From Moheibacter sp035515075 (GTDB lineage Bacteria; Bacteroidota; Bacteroidia; Flavobacteriales; Weeksellaceae), in assembly GCA_035515075.1 (NCBI GenBank), contig DATJBZ010000009.1, positions 83,532 through 147,531 on the forward strand: a stretch of DNA of 64,000 nt. The letters run 5' to 3'. Shown here in pieces: positions 9,223 through 16,978 of the stretch (position 1 is the stretch's first letter; each line of letters begins with the position of its first letter). The notes under the pieces were generated by a model. The model did not search any database and was not told the DNA's origin. It saw only the letters and a list, made by a program, of their open reading frames with translations. The position numbers and the translations under genes were made by a program.

Positions 9223-9236
9223 TTGATCTAAATCAA
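9223..9236. promoter_or_regulatory. FNR/CRP-type activator box upstream of the YceI gene
   Basis: TTGAT-CTAA-ATCAA matches the classical FNR consensus TTGATNNNNATCAA at all ten defined positions. Its centre lies about 42 bp upstream of the start point predicted from the -7 element, the class II activator position, and no -33 TTG is present at the normal spacing. Confidence 0.65.
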
Positions 9237-9259
9237 TGGATGTCAACGCCCCGCTCTGC

Positions 9260-9267
9260 TATCTTTG
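9260..9267 (+). promoter_or_regulatory. -7 element (TATCTTTG) of the YceI promoter
   Basis: Exact TAnnTTTG match, 28 nt upstream of the ATG. Confidence 0.75.
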
Positions 9268-9295
9268 TCGTATAATTTTTTAAAAAAAAATAGAT

Positions 9296-9808
9296 ATGTC
9301 AATACAATGGATTTTAGACCCGACTCACTCAGAAGCTCAATTCAAAGTGAAGCACATGGTGATTTCAACGGTAACTGGACAGTTTTTGGACATTCATGCA
9401 ACAGCGACTTCTGCGGATGAGCAATTCAATGAAGCGACTTTTCAATTCACTGCAAAAATTGATTCGATCGATACCCGAAACGAACAGCGGGATGCACATT
9501 TGAAAAGTGATGATTTTTTCAACGCCACTGATTTTCCTGAATTGACTTTTGACAGTCAATCTTTTGATGGAGATACCGTCAAAGGAAACATCACCATCAA
9601 AGGAGTAACGAAAGTCATCGAGTTGTCTGCGGATTTTGGGGGCGTGATTACGGATCCTTATGGAAAACAACGCGCAGGATTTGAGTTTTCTGGTGAAATC
9701 AACCGAAAAGACTTTGGGCTGAATTGGAGCGCCACGACCGAAGCCGGTGGATTGGTAGTTGCAGATAAAGTAAAATTATTAGTAAATTTGGAGTTTATCA
9801 TGCAATAA
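9296..9808 (+). CDS. YceI-family lipid-binding-fold protein
   Basis: 170-aa lipocalin-like beta-barrel of the YceI family: WILDPTHSEAQFKVKHM at the N-terminus, DARNEQRDAHLKSDDFF-type loop (here IDTRNEQRDAHLKSDDF) and NRKDFGLNW near the C-terminus are family landmarks. No signal peptide is present, so this is a cytoplasmic member. Family members bind polyisoprenoids or quinone-like lipids; the exact ligand is unknown. It is a single-gene transcript with its own promoter (FNR-type box plus TATCTTTG) and terminator, next to an oxidative-stress operon. Confidence 0.92.
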   Translation: MSIQWILDPTHSEAQFKVKHMVISTVTGQFLDIHATATSADEQFNEATFQFTAKIDSIDTRNEQRDAHLKSDDFFNATDFPELTFDSQSFDGDTVKGNITIKGVTKVIELSADFGGVITDPYGKQRAGFEFSGEINRKDFGLNWSATTEAGGLVVADKVKLLVNLEFIMQ

Positions 9809-9827
9809 GCGTAAAACTACACACAGC

Positions 9828-9870
9828 AAAACCTTGTTTCAAATTTTTGAAACAAGGTTTTCTATTTTTT
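9828..9870 (+). terminator. Terminator of the YceI gene
   Basis: A perfect 13-bp stem (AAAACCTTGTTTC / GAAACAAGGTTTT) with an 8-nt A/T loop is followed by a T-rich run. The rest of the 270-bp gap to the peroxiredoxin gene holds only that gene's promoter. Confidence 0.9.
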
Positions 9871-10042
9871 AGACAGTTCAAAGGTTGCATTCGAAGTTTT
9901 TTTCAATGATTGTTGTCATGTTTTTTGTGCCTAAACACGAATTGCAGTCGAATGTCAATGGTTTGGGGACGGCAATAAATAGATTGTATATCATCATTGT
10001 CTTAAGTTATGGCAATCCTTCTTCGTTTGCATTTTTTGGGAC

Positions 10043-10050
10043 TACTTTTG
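10043..10050 (+). promoter_or_regulatory. -7 element (TACTTTTG) of the peroxiredoxin operon
   Basis: Exact TAnnTTTG match, 30 nt upstream of the ATG. No OxyR-like palindrome was seen next to it. Confidence 0.6.
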
Positions 10051-10080
10051 CCTTAGAAATAAAATAAAAAATATAAGATT

Positions 10081-10716
10081 ATGTCATTAGTAGGAAAAAA
10101 AGCCCCTCAGTTTACTGCAGCTGCAGTGTTAAATGGTGAAGAAATTGTTTCAGACTTTACTTTACCGATTGGTGAAAAAAACATCGTATTGTTCTTTTAT
10201 CCAAAAGATTTTACTTTCGTTTGTCCCACTGAATTGCACGCTTTCCAAGAGAAATTGGCTGAATTCGAAAAAAGAGATGCAGTTGTTGTTGCGGTTTCTA
10301 CCGATTCAGAAGAAACGCATTTGGCTTGGTTGAGCACAGAAAAAGACCACGGAGGGATCCAAGGCGTAACTTATCCAGTAGTTGCGGATTTGGCAAAAAC
10401 CATCGCCATGGATTACGGTGTTTTGGCAGGTGAGTATGTGAATGATTTTGAAACCGATCGCATCGTTTTCGAAGGACTACCAATCGCTTACAGAGGAACT
10501 TTTATCATTGATAAAAATGGTGTAGTTCGTCATGAGACCATCAATGACTTGCCTTTGGGAAGAAACATCGACGAATACGTTCGCTTGTTGGATGCCATCA
10601 TTCACGTAGAAAAATTTGGTGAAGTTTGTCCAGCCAACTGGGAAGAAGGAAAAACTGCAATGAGCGCAACCAAAGAAGGTGTTGCTGAATATTTATCTAA
10701 TGTAAACCAGAACTAA
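10081..10716 (+). CDS. Typical 2-Cys peroxiredoxin (AhpC/Prx family)
   Basis: Reduces H2O2 and organic hydroperoxides in the cytoplasm. The peroxidatic Cys is in FTFVCPTELHAF and the resolving Cys in EVCPANW near the C-terminus, so it is a typical 2-Cys enzyme; 211 aa is normal. The thioredoxin gene follows after 1 bp, and the next gene overlaps that, which suggests a self-contained peroxidase-reductant operon without an AhpF flavoprotein. Confidence 0.95.
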   Translation: MSLVGKKAPQFTAAAVLNGEEIVSDFTLPIGEKNIVLFFYPKDFTFVCPTELHAFQEKLAEFEKRDAVVVAVSTDSEETHLAWLSTEKDHGGIQGVTYPVVADLAKTIAMDYGVLAGEYVNDFETDRIVFEGLPIAYRGTFIIDKNGVVRHETINDLPLGRNIDEYVRLLDAIIHVEKFGEVCPANWEEGKTAMSATKEGVAEYLSNVNQN

Positions 10717-10717
10717 G

Positions 10718-11032
10718 ATGTTTGTTGAAATTAAAGAAGACAACTTGCAATCTATTTTGAATGAAAACAATAAAGTTTTGGTTCAATTTGGCGCAGCATG
10801 GTGCGGCAACTGTCGCTTGTTGAAGCCCAAAGTGAAGCGTTTGGCGGAAGCCAATGAAAATATTGAATTCATTTACGTGGATGCGGAAAAATTTCCAGAA
10901 AGTAGAAAATTAGCCGAAGTGACCAATTTACCCACTTTTGCGATTTACCACGATGGAAAATTCATCAACCAAGTAGTGACTTCAAAAGAAGAACATTTAA
11001 AAGAAATTTGCGATGAAATTGCCAGTATTTAG
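10718..11032 (+). CDS. Thioredoxin-family protein
   Basis: 104-aa single-domain thioredoxin fold with active site WCGNC (instead of the common WCGPC) and the cis-Pro motif NLPTFAIY. No signal peptide. It lies 1 bp after the peroxiredoxin gene and is probably its electron donor. The CGNC dipeptide would give a redox potential different from standard thioredoxin. Confidence 0.92.
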   Translation: MFVEIKEDNLQSILNENNKVLVQFGAAWCGNCRLLKPKVKRLAEANENIEFIYVDAEKFPESRKLAEVTNLPTFAIYHDGKFINQVVTSKEEHLKEICDEIASI

Positions 11033-11261
11033 AAATTTACAAAGACAATGTTCCATTGAAGAAATGGAAAATGCACTGAATTTCTTGGAAATTTACGCAG
11101 AATCACCTGCAGTAAAAGACGATGAAAGAGAAGTGATTGGCGAAATGATTTCGAATGTATGTGGCGCCATGGAAATGAAAGCCATGGTCGATGCAGGCAT
11201 GAGCGAAAGAGATGCTGCCAACGATTTCATGAAACGCGTTTTAGGTTCGATTGACCAATAA
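11013..11261 (+). CDS. DUF6952-family small protein
   Basis: 82-aa acidic, probably all-helical protein (MKLPVFRNLQRQCSIEEMENAL...) of a family I recognise from flavobacteria as DUF6952. Its ATG lies 20 bp inside the 3' end of the thioredoxin gene in another frame, so the two are likely translationally coupled. The only conserved feature I can point to is the C-terminal NDFMKRVLGSID. Function unknown; the context suggests a partner of the peroxiredoxin-thioredoxin pair. Confidence 0.85.
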   Translation: MKLPVFRNLQRQCSIEEMENALNFLEIYAESPAVKDDEREVIGEMISNVCGAMEMKAMVDAGMSERDAANDFMKRVLGSIDQ

Positions 11262-11287
11262 AACCATATCATAATTAATTTGTTTTG

Positions 11288-11317
11288 GCCCGGGAATGAA
11301 AGTTTTCGGGCTTTTTT
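11288..11317 (+). terminator. Terminator of the peroxiredoxin operon
   Basis: GC-rich hairpin (GCCCG...CGGGC, extended by GGAA/TTTT) followed by six Ts, 27 bp after the DUF6952 stop. Confidence 0.85.
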
Positions 11318-11362
11318 GTGGAAAGTTTTGAAGGCTTCTGAGCAAAATCAACCACCAAATTC

Positions 11363-11370
11363 TATCTTTG
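11363..11370 (+). promoter_or_regulatory. -7 element (TATCTTTG) of rlmD, leaderless geometry
   Basis: Exact TAnnTTTG, separated from the ATG by only 4 nt, so transcription should begin at or next to the start codon. Confidence 0.7.
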
Positions 11371-11374
11371 TGCC

Positions 11375-12796
11375 ATGGCAAGAAAAAAACGCAAAGAAAT
11401 CTTGTTGGAAAACATCGAAGTTTTGCGCGCAGGTGCAAAGGGTGTTTCCATTGGGAAAACGGAAGAAGGTCAAACGGTTTTGATTCAAAATGCGGTACCT
11501 GGTGATTGTGTGCATGTTTCGGTTTTCAAAAAGAAAGCCAATTATATGGAAGGAAAAGCCATTGAAATCGTGCGAAAATCTCCTGATCGCGTGGCACCAG
11601 TTTGTGTTCATTTTGGCACTTGTGGTGGTTGCAAATGGCAAGATTTGAGCTATGATGCGCAGTTGAGATTCAAACAAGATGAAGTGGAAAACAATTTGAA
11701 ACGCATTGGTGGTTTTGAGGATTTGACCTACGAACCGATTTTGGGTTCCAAAGAAATTTATTATTACAGAAACAAATTAGAATATACTTTTTCAAATGCC
11801 CGTTGGTTGACTTTGGAAGAAATTCAAAATACTGAGGCATCTTACGAAAGAAATGCGTTGGGCTTTCATATTCCAGGGCAATGGAGCAAGGTGTTGGACA
11901 TTGAAAAATGTCATTTACAAATGGATCCTTCGAATGAAATTCGTTTGGAAACCAAGCGATTCGCCATCGAAAATGGGTATGAGTTTTTTGATTTGAGAAA
12001 CCAAGAAGGTTTTTTAAGAACTTTGATGATTCGTTCCAATCAAAAAGGAGAATTCATGGTATTGGTTCAGTTTTTCAAAGACGATGAAGCAAAAAGAAAA
12101 GCTTTGTTGGATCATTTACAAATGAAATTTCCGCAAATTACTTCTTTGTTGTATGCGATCAATCCGAAAGGAAATGACTCGATTTATGATTTGGACATCG
12201 AAGTTCATGCAGGTGAAGACCACATCATGGAAGAAATGGAGGATCTAAAATTCAAAATTGGCCCCAAAAGTTTTTACCAAACCAATCCAAAACAAGCCTA
12301 CGAATTGTACAAAATCACCCGAGAGTTTGCAGATTTGAAAGGCGATGAATTGGTGTATGATTTGTACACGGGTACAGGGACGATTGCGCAATTTGTGGCC
12401 AAAAAAGCAAAAAAAGTAGTGGGCGTTGAGGCGGTGCAAGAAGCCATTGATGCAGCCAATGAGAATGCAGCCAGAAACAATATTGAGAATTGTGCGTTCT
12501 TTTGTGGCGACATGAAAGATGTTTTTGATGATGCTTTTATTGAGCAAAATGGTCGACCTGATATCATCATTACCGATCCGCCAAGAGATGGCATGCACAA
12601 AAATGTGGTGGAAAATATTTTGAAAATTCATCCGAAAAAAGTAGTGTATGTCAGTTGTAATTCCGCCACGCAAGCACGTGATTTGGAATTGATGAAAGAA
12701 CATTACAGCATTGTAAAAGTGCAAGCAGTCGATATGTTTCCGCAAACGCATCATGTGGAAAATGTGGTGCTTTTGGAAAGAAAATTGGTAGAATAA
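11375..12796 (+). CDS. rlmD: 23S rRNA (uracil-5-)-methyltransferase RlmD/RumA
   Basis: Methylates C5 of a uracil in 23S rRNA using SAM. An N-terminal TRAM domain (about residues 8-70) is followed by the iron-sulfur motif CVHFGTCGGC and a fourth Cys in DIEKCHLQ. The SAM site is DLYTGTGTIAQF, followed by ITDPPRDGMH and the catalytic Cys in VYVSCNSATQARD. The 473-aa length fits. The Fe-S cysteines favour RlmD/RumA over the tRNA enzyme TrmA. The two following envelope genes are its usual flavobacterial neighbours. Confidence 0.93.
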   Translation: MARKKRKEILLENIEVLRAGAKGVSIGKTEEGQTVLIQNAVPGDCVHVSVFKKKANYMEGKAIEIVRKSPDRVAPVCVHFGTCGGCKWQDLSYDAQLRFKQDEVENNLKRIGGFEDLTYEPILGSKEIYYYRNKLEYTFSNARWLTLEEIQNTEASYERNALGFHIPGQWSKVLDIEKCHLQMDPSNEIRLETKRFAIENGYEFFDLRNQEGFLRTLMIRSNQKGEFMVLVQFFKDDEAKRKALLDHLQMKFPQITSLLYAINPKGNDSIYDLDIEVHAGEDHIMEEMEDLKFKIGPKSFYQTNPKQAYELYKITREFADLKGDELVYDLYTGTGTIAQFVAKKAKKVVGVEAVQEAIDAANENAARNNIENCAFFCGDMKDVFDDAFIEQNGRPDIIITDPPRDGMHKNVVENILKIHPKKVVYVSCNSATQARDLELMKEHYSIVKVQAVDMFPQTHHVENVVLLERKLVE

Positions 12797-12824
12797 ATTA
12801 AATTAGCATCGAAAAGTAAAACCG

Positions 12825-13316
12825 ATGAAGGCGAAAAATAGTTGGGTAATTTTTGGATTGATTTTAGGCAGTTTGAGCATGGTGGCTTGTGAAGAAGATG
12901 ATGTGTGTGTGGGCGAAGGTACGCCGTACATGACCGTGGTTTTCAGAAACAGTTTGAACAATGGCAATGCGATGGACAGTTTGACGATTCATTCTTCTAA
13001 AACCCTCGACTTTGAGCAGCCGGTTTTGTTGTACAACAAGGTATTCAGCGACAGCTTGAAATTGCCTTTGGGCGGCTTGGATACCGAGAAAATGTATTTC
13101 AAAATCCAAAGAAGGAGCAATCCAACGGCTGATGTTTTGACGGTGAATTACCAACCTCAATCCGAATACATTTCAAAAGCTTGTGGTTTTCGGGTGATTT
13201 ATGATGCAATGAACTATCAAACCACCCAAAATTACATCCAATATTTAATTCCCAATGAATCCAATCAACTCAAAGATGAAACAGATACCAATTTATACAT
13301 TGTGCTTAGCGATTAG
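12825..13316 (+). CDS. DUF6452-family lipoprotein
   Basis: 163 aa. A lipoprotein signal peptide ends in SMVAC, followed by EEDDVCVGEG, the Cys-containing acidic start typical of DUF6452. The rest is predicted beta-rich with a second conserved Cys (SKACGFRVIYD). Anchored in the envelope; no enzymatic motif. It overlaps the next gene and follows rlmD by 28 bp. Function unknown. Confidence 0.85.
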   Translation: MKAKNSWVIFGLILGSLSMVACEEDDVCVGEGTPYMTVVFRNSLNNGNAMDSLTIHSSKTLDFEQPVLLYNKVFSDSLKLPLGGLDTEKMYFKIQRRSNPTADVLTVNYQPQSEYISKACGFRVIYDAMNYQTTQNYIQYLIPNESNQLKDETDTNLYIVLSD

Positions 13317-13986
13317 TCTTTTCAGTTTGTGTTTGCAGGCGCAAAATGATTCGATCCAATTGGAAACCAAAAGTTTGGTCACTGAAGTGCAAGATTCTTT
13401 GGTGCAGAAAAAAACCAACCGCGCGGGAAATTTGTTCGTTGGTGTGGACTTGTTTCATCCAGCGATGGCGAGTTTTACCGACCGAAAAGGCGGTTTGGCC
13501 ATGATGAGTTATCGGGTGTACAAGAAGTGGAATGCGGTTGTAGAAGTGGGATTTGAAGAAAATTTATACGATGAACTCGATTGGAACATTGCTGTCGATG
13601 GTTTGTATTTTAAATTGGGTTTTAATTGGTTCATTTCACAAGACAATGAAAACGCATCCAATGGATTTTATACGGGAATGCGATTCGCTTACGCAACTTA
13701 TGATCAAACCATCCATCAGTATCCGATCCGTTTGTCCAATGGACAAGTCAATGATTATGGGCAACTGCCCACGGCGGCAGTTTCGGCTTATTGGTTGGAA
13801 GTGGTGGGCGGCGCTCGGGTGCGTTTGTTGGGCAATTTGTATGGCGAAGTTTCGGTTCGTCCAGAAATCTATTTGGGCAGTAAAAAACAAGAAGACATCG
13901 ATCCGCTGATCATTCCAGGATATGGAAAGGACATTGGGCCGATTAATTTTAGTGTTTTTTGGGGATTGTCTTATAAGATTTTTTAG
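13276..13986 (+). CDS. DUF6048-family outer-membrane beta-barrel protein
   Basis: 236 aa from MKQIPIYTL, with a signal peptide ending at LCLQAQ. The longer frame would start 7 codons earlier inside the DUF6452 gene. Alternating hydrophobic strands (e.g. GLYFKLGFNWFIS, FYTGMRFAYATY) and a C-terminal strand ending in Phe (FWGLSYKIF) suggest a small outer-membrane barrel. The gene overlaps the DUF6452 lipoprotein gene by 41 bp, a pairing seen in flavobacteria, so the two products may interact. Function unknown. Confidence 0.82.
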   Translation: MKQIPIYTLCLAISLFSLCLQAQNDSIQLETKSLVTEVQDSLVQKKTNRAGNLFVGVDLFHPAMASFTDRKGGLAMMSYRVYKKWNAVVEVGFEENLYDELDWNIAVDGLYFKLGFNWFISQDNENASNGFYTGMRFAYATYDQTIHQYPIRLSNGQVNDYGQLPTAAVSAYWLEVVGGARVRLLGNLYGEVSVRPEIYLGSKKQEDIDPLIIPGYGKDIGPINFSVFWGLSYKIF

Positions 13987-14041
13987 AGTGAGTTTTCCAA
14001 GCATGTAAAATGTCAATCAGGGAGATTTGAGAAATTTTCTT

Positions 14042-14049
14042 TAAATTTG
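14042..14049 (+). promoter_or_regulatory. -7 element (TAAATTTG) upstream of the SanA-like gene
   Basis: Exact TAnnTTTG, 27 nt upstream of the ATG at 14077. The TTG at 14047 that would extend the frame is the end of this element. Confidence 0.6.
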
Positions 14050-14076
14050 AAAGTTGTCCATCATTTTTTGTTTCGC

Positions 14077-14733
14077 ATGAAAACCTTTTTCCGCAGATTT
14101 TTCAAACTCATTTTATCAGGCATCATATTTATTACCTTTCTTTTGTTGTTTTCGAATTATTGGGTGAACCAACAAGCGGAAGATTATTTGTATGATCAGA
14201 TAGAAGCTTTGCCCAACAACCGTTCAGGTTTGGTTTTGGGAACGAGTAAAAAAGTCAGAGGTGGTGCAGAAAATTTGTATTTCAAATACCGGATCGAGGC
14301 AGCAGCACAATTGTTTCAAGCGGGAAAAGTGAAGTTTTTGATTGTGAGTGGGGACAACTCGATACAGGAATACAATGAAACGCGCGACATGAAGAAAGCC
14401 TTGATCCAAATGGGGGTTCCAGAAGAGAGTATCATTGAGGATTTTGCGGGTTTTCGGACTTTGGATTCTGTCATTCGTGGCAAGGAAGTTTTTGGCCAAG
14501 ATTCGGTCACCATCATTTCGCAAAAATTTCAAAACCAACGCGCCATCTTTATTGCAAAAAATCACGATATTTACGCCTTGGGATTCAATGCCCAAGATGT
14601 GCCCAAACAATATGGAACTTTGACCAATACCAGAGAGTATTTTGCTCGTGTAAAAGCCCTGTTGGATGTGTATGTTTTAGGACAAATGCCCAAATTTTAT
14701 AAAGACAAAGAAGTATTTCCAAACGAAGAATAA
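14077..14733 (+). CDS. SanA/YdcF-like (ElyC/SanA, DUF218) membrane protein
   Basis: 218 aa from ATG 14077 (MKTFFRRFFKLILSG). One N-terminal membrane helix (about residues 8-32) anchors a DUF218 domain: GLVLGTSKKVRGG, then KVKFLIVSGDNS, the ETRDMKKALIQMGVPEESI motif and TIISQKFQNQRAIFIAK. E. coli SanA and ElyC act in envelope integrity; the catalytic role of the domain is unclear. It is 1 bp upstream of udk and probably co-transcribed with it. Confidence 0.88.
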   Translation: MKTFFRRFFKLILSGIIFITFLLLFSNYWVNQQAEDYLYDQIEALPNNRSGLVLGTSKKVRGGAENLYFKYRIEAAAQLFQAGKVKFLIVSGDNSIQEYNETRDMKKALIQMGVPEESIIEDFAGFRTLDSVIRGKEVFGQDSVTIISQKFQNQRAIFIAKNHDIYALGFNAQDVPKQYGTLTNTREYFARVKALLDVYVLGQMPKFYKDKEVFPNEE

Positions 14734-14734
14734 C

Positions 14735-15361
14735 ATGTTGACAATAGGCATCGCAGGAGGAACAGGTTCAGGCAAAACAACCGTGGTTCGAAACATATTA
14801 AACAATTTGAACACCGAAAATGTTTTGGTGATTTCACAAGACAACTATTACAAAGACCACAAGGACCTTTCTTTCGATGAAAGAGAACGCATCAATTTTG
14901 ACCATCCGAGATCGATTGATTTTGATTTGTTGACCCAGCATGTTCAGTCTTTGAAAATGGGCGAAACCATTGAACAACCTGTTTATTCGTTCATTACCCA
15001 CAGCAGAAAAGAAGAAACGACGATCACCCATCCGAAAGAAGTGATGATTGTGGAAGGGATTTTGGTGTTGACCAATCCAGAATTGAGGGATTTGTTTGAT
15101 TTGAAAATATTTGTGCATGCCGATTCTGACGAGCGTTTGATCAGAAGGATACAGCGAGACATCCAAGAAAGAGGAAGGGATTTGGAAGAAGTATTGAACC
15201 GTTACCGCAATACTTTGAAACCGATGCACGAACAATTCATCGAGCCTTCTAAAATTCATGCGGACATTATCGTGCCCAACATGAAAAAGAAAAATGAAGC
15301 GGCCATCCGTGTGTTATCTACTTTGATCAAAGACAAATTAAAAATCAGCAGTCCTGCATGA
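14735..15361 (+). CDS. udk: Uridine kinase
   Basis: Phosphorylates uridine and cytidine to the monophosphates (pyrimidine salvage, cytoplasm). The Walker A loop is GGTGSGKTT, the substrate region DNYYKDHKDLSFDERERIN, the lid RRIQRDIQERGRDLEEVL. The length of 208 aa is typical. The stop overlaps the next start by 4 bp (ATGA), so translation is coupled to the division protein. Confidence 0.95.
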   Translation: MLTIGIAGGTGSGKTTVVRNILNNLNTENVLVISQDNYYKDHKDLSFDERERINFDHPRSIDFDLLTQHVQSLKMGETIEQPVYSFITHSRKEETTITHPKEVMIVEGILVLTNPELRDLFDLKIFVHADSDERLIRRIQRDIQERGRDLEEVLNRYRNTLKPMHEQFIEPSKIHADIIVPNMKKKNEAAIRVLSTLIKDKLKISSPA

Positions 15362-15714
15362 AGCCCGATAAAAAACCAACCAAAAAACCGAAAGCTTGGT
15401 GGTCCTTTTTGTGGAACAAATACACCATCGTTGCAGTGATCTTTGCTGTGTGGATGTATTTTTTTGACCGAAATTCTTATTTCATTCACAAAGAATTGAA
15501 CCATGAAATCAAGGTTTTGAGCCAAGAAAAACAGCAATTCAAAGAAAAATTAGAAAAAGAAAGCCTTCAATTGCAACAAATGAAATCTGACCCAGAGGAA
15601 ATAGAAAGAATCGCCCGGGAAAGACATTTTTTAAAGAAGGAAAACGAAGATGTGTTCATCATTGAACAACGAAAAATCAAAAAGAAAACAGAGGATGCAA
15701 CAACCAACAAATGA
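15358..15714 (+). CDS. Septum formation initiator, FtsB/DivIC family
   Basis: 118-aa bitopic membrane protein: a basic cytoplasmic tail (MKPDKKPTKKPK), one membrane helix (about 18-37), then a periplasmic coiled coil (EIKVLSQEKQQFKEKLEKE) and the ERIARERHFLKKENEDVFII motif of FtsB/DivIC. By family knowledge it bridges FtsQ and FtsL in the divisome. Its position between udk and the methylmalonyl-CoA mutase subunit is common in flavobacteria. It overlaps both neighbours. Confidence 0.9.
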   Translation: MKPDKKPTKKPKAWWSFLWNKYTIVAVIFAVWMYFFDRNSYFIHKELNHEIKVLSQEKQQFKEKLEKESLQLQQMKSDPEEIERIARERHFLKKENEDVFIIEQRKIKKKTEDATTNK

Positions 15715-16978
15715 CTTTAAACAATTGGATCCCAAAGAGTGGAAGTTGAAAGTTCAAGCGGAATTGGCGGGATTGGATTACAACGAAATTTTGGTGGGTG
15801 ACTCCGCTGAGGGAATTCAAATCAAACCAGTTTATCATGCGGAGGACAGAAATCCTGAGATGAGTCAACCGATGAGTGGAACAAAAGATTGGAAAATCAT
15901 TAGCGAGTTTTTTCCCAATGAAAAGCAAGATGAAGCTTATCTGTATGGATTTCTGGTCAGAGATGCCGATGTGCAAACGGTGGTGGATTTGCCAGAATAT
16001 TTGGATGTGTTTTATGCTTTGGAAAAACCATTTGAAACTTTGGCCAAGCACGATTTTGCTTCGATCAAGAATTTACAATATTTGAATTTGGATCCGATCG
16101 GTCATTTGGCAAGAACGGGCAATTGGTATTTCTCTCAAGAAGAAGATGTCCAACAAACGCGTGATATACTGAAACAATCGACTTTTGACAAAGCAATCCA
16201 AATCGACGCAGCTTTGTATCAAAATGCGGGTGCCAATCATGTGCAGCAAATCGCTTTGGCAGTCGCGCATGGTGTGGAGTATTTGGAACAATTGGGGCAA
16301 GAAGTAGCGGAGAAAATGTATTTCAAAACCGCGGTTGGTGGAAATTATTTCTTTGAAATTGCCAAATTGCGCGCTTTGAAGAAGTTGTGGAGATTGGTTT
16401 TGTCGGCTTATGGTTTGGAGGTGAAAACGCCTGTTTTTGCAGAAACTTCTTCGAGAAACAAATCTTTGTTGGACGAATACAATAATTTGATCCGAAGTGG
16501 ATTGGAAGCTTCAGCGGCGATCCAAGGCAAAGCGGATTTTGTACATGTTTTGAGTTATGATCATTTGAGAAAGGCTTCGGTGTTTTCAGAAGAACTCGCA
16601 TCCAAACAGCAATTGCTCTTGCAAAAAGAAGCTTATTTTGATCGGTTCTCAGATCCTGTTTCTGGAGCTTATTTTATAGAAAATACCACTGAATTGATGG
16701 TGAAAAATGCGTTGGAATTGTTCAAACACATCGAAAAGAACCAAGGCTTTTTGGCCTCTTTGGAGGATGGCAGCATACAGAATATGGTCGCTAAAAGCGC
16801 TGAAAAAGAACAAGCGGCTTTTGACAAAGGCGATTTAGTGTTGATTGGTGTCAACAAATTCAAAAATCCATTGGATCAAATTTCACCAGTTAAAACTGAA
16901 GAAAAATGGCAGGAAACTTTGGTTTTGCCGATTTCTCCTAAAAGGTTGTCTGAAAAAATAGAAAACGCCAACGAATGA
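15695..16978 (+). CDS. mutA: Methylmalonyl-CoA mutase small (beta) subunit
   Basis: 427 aa from MQQPTNDFKQLD; a GTG or ATG further upstream lies inside the division gene. It has the TIM-barrel part of the mutase (GANHVQQIALAVAHGVEYLEQL, DPVSGAYFIENTTELM) but lacks the C-terminal B12-binding domain with the DxHxxG motif, as expected for the non-catalytic small subunit. The catalytic MutB, which usually follows directly, is replaced here by an AI-2E family permease that overlaps the stop codon by 4 bp. MutB must be elsewhere for the protein to function. Confidence 0.87.
   Translation: MQQPTNDFKQLDPKEWKLKVQAELAGLDYNEILVGDSAEGIQIKPVYHAEDRNPEMSQPMSGTKDWKIISEFFPNEKQDEAYLYGFLVRDADVQTVVDLPEYLDVFYALEKPFETLAKHDFASIKNLQYLNLDPIGHLARTGNWYFSQEEDVQQTRDILKQSTFDKAIQIDAALYQNAGANHVQQIALAVAHGVEYLEQLGQEVAEKMYFKTAVGGNYFFEIAKLRALKKLWRLVLSAYGLEVKTPVFAETSSRNKSLLDEYNNLIRSGLEASAAIQGKADFVHVLSYDHLRKASVFSEELASKQQLLLQKEAYFDRFSDPVSGAYFIENTTELMVKNALELFKHIEKNQGFLASLEDGSIQNMVAKSAEKEQAAFDKGDLVLIGVNKFKNPLDQISPVKTEEKWQETLVLPISPKRLSEKIENANE

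Noticed and set aside
9885..10067. 60-codon ORF between yceI and the peroxiredoxin gene
   Set aside because: It runs through the TACTTTTG promoter element, has no family resemblance and shows no start-region support.
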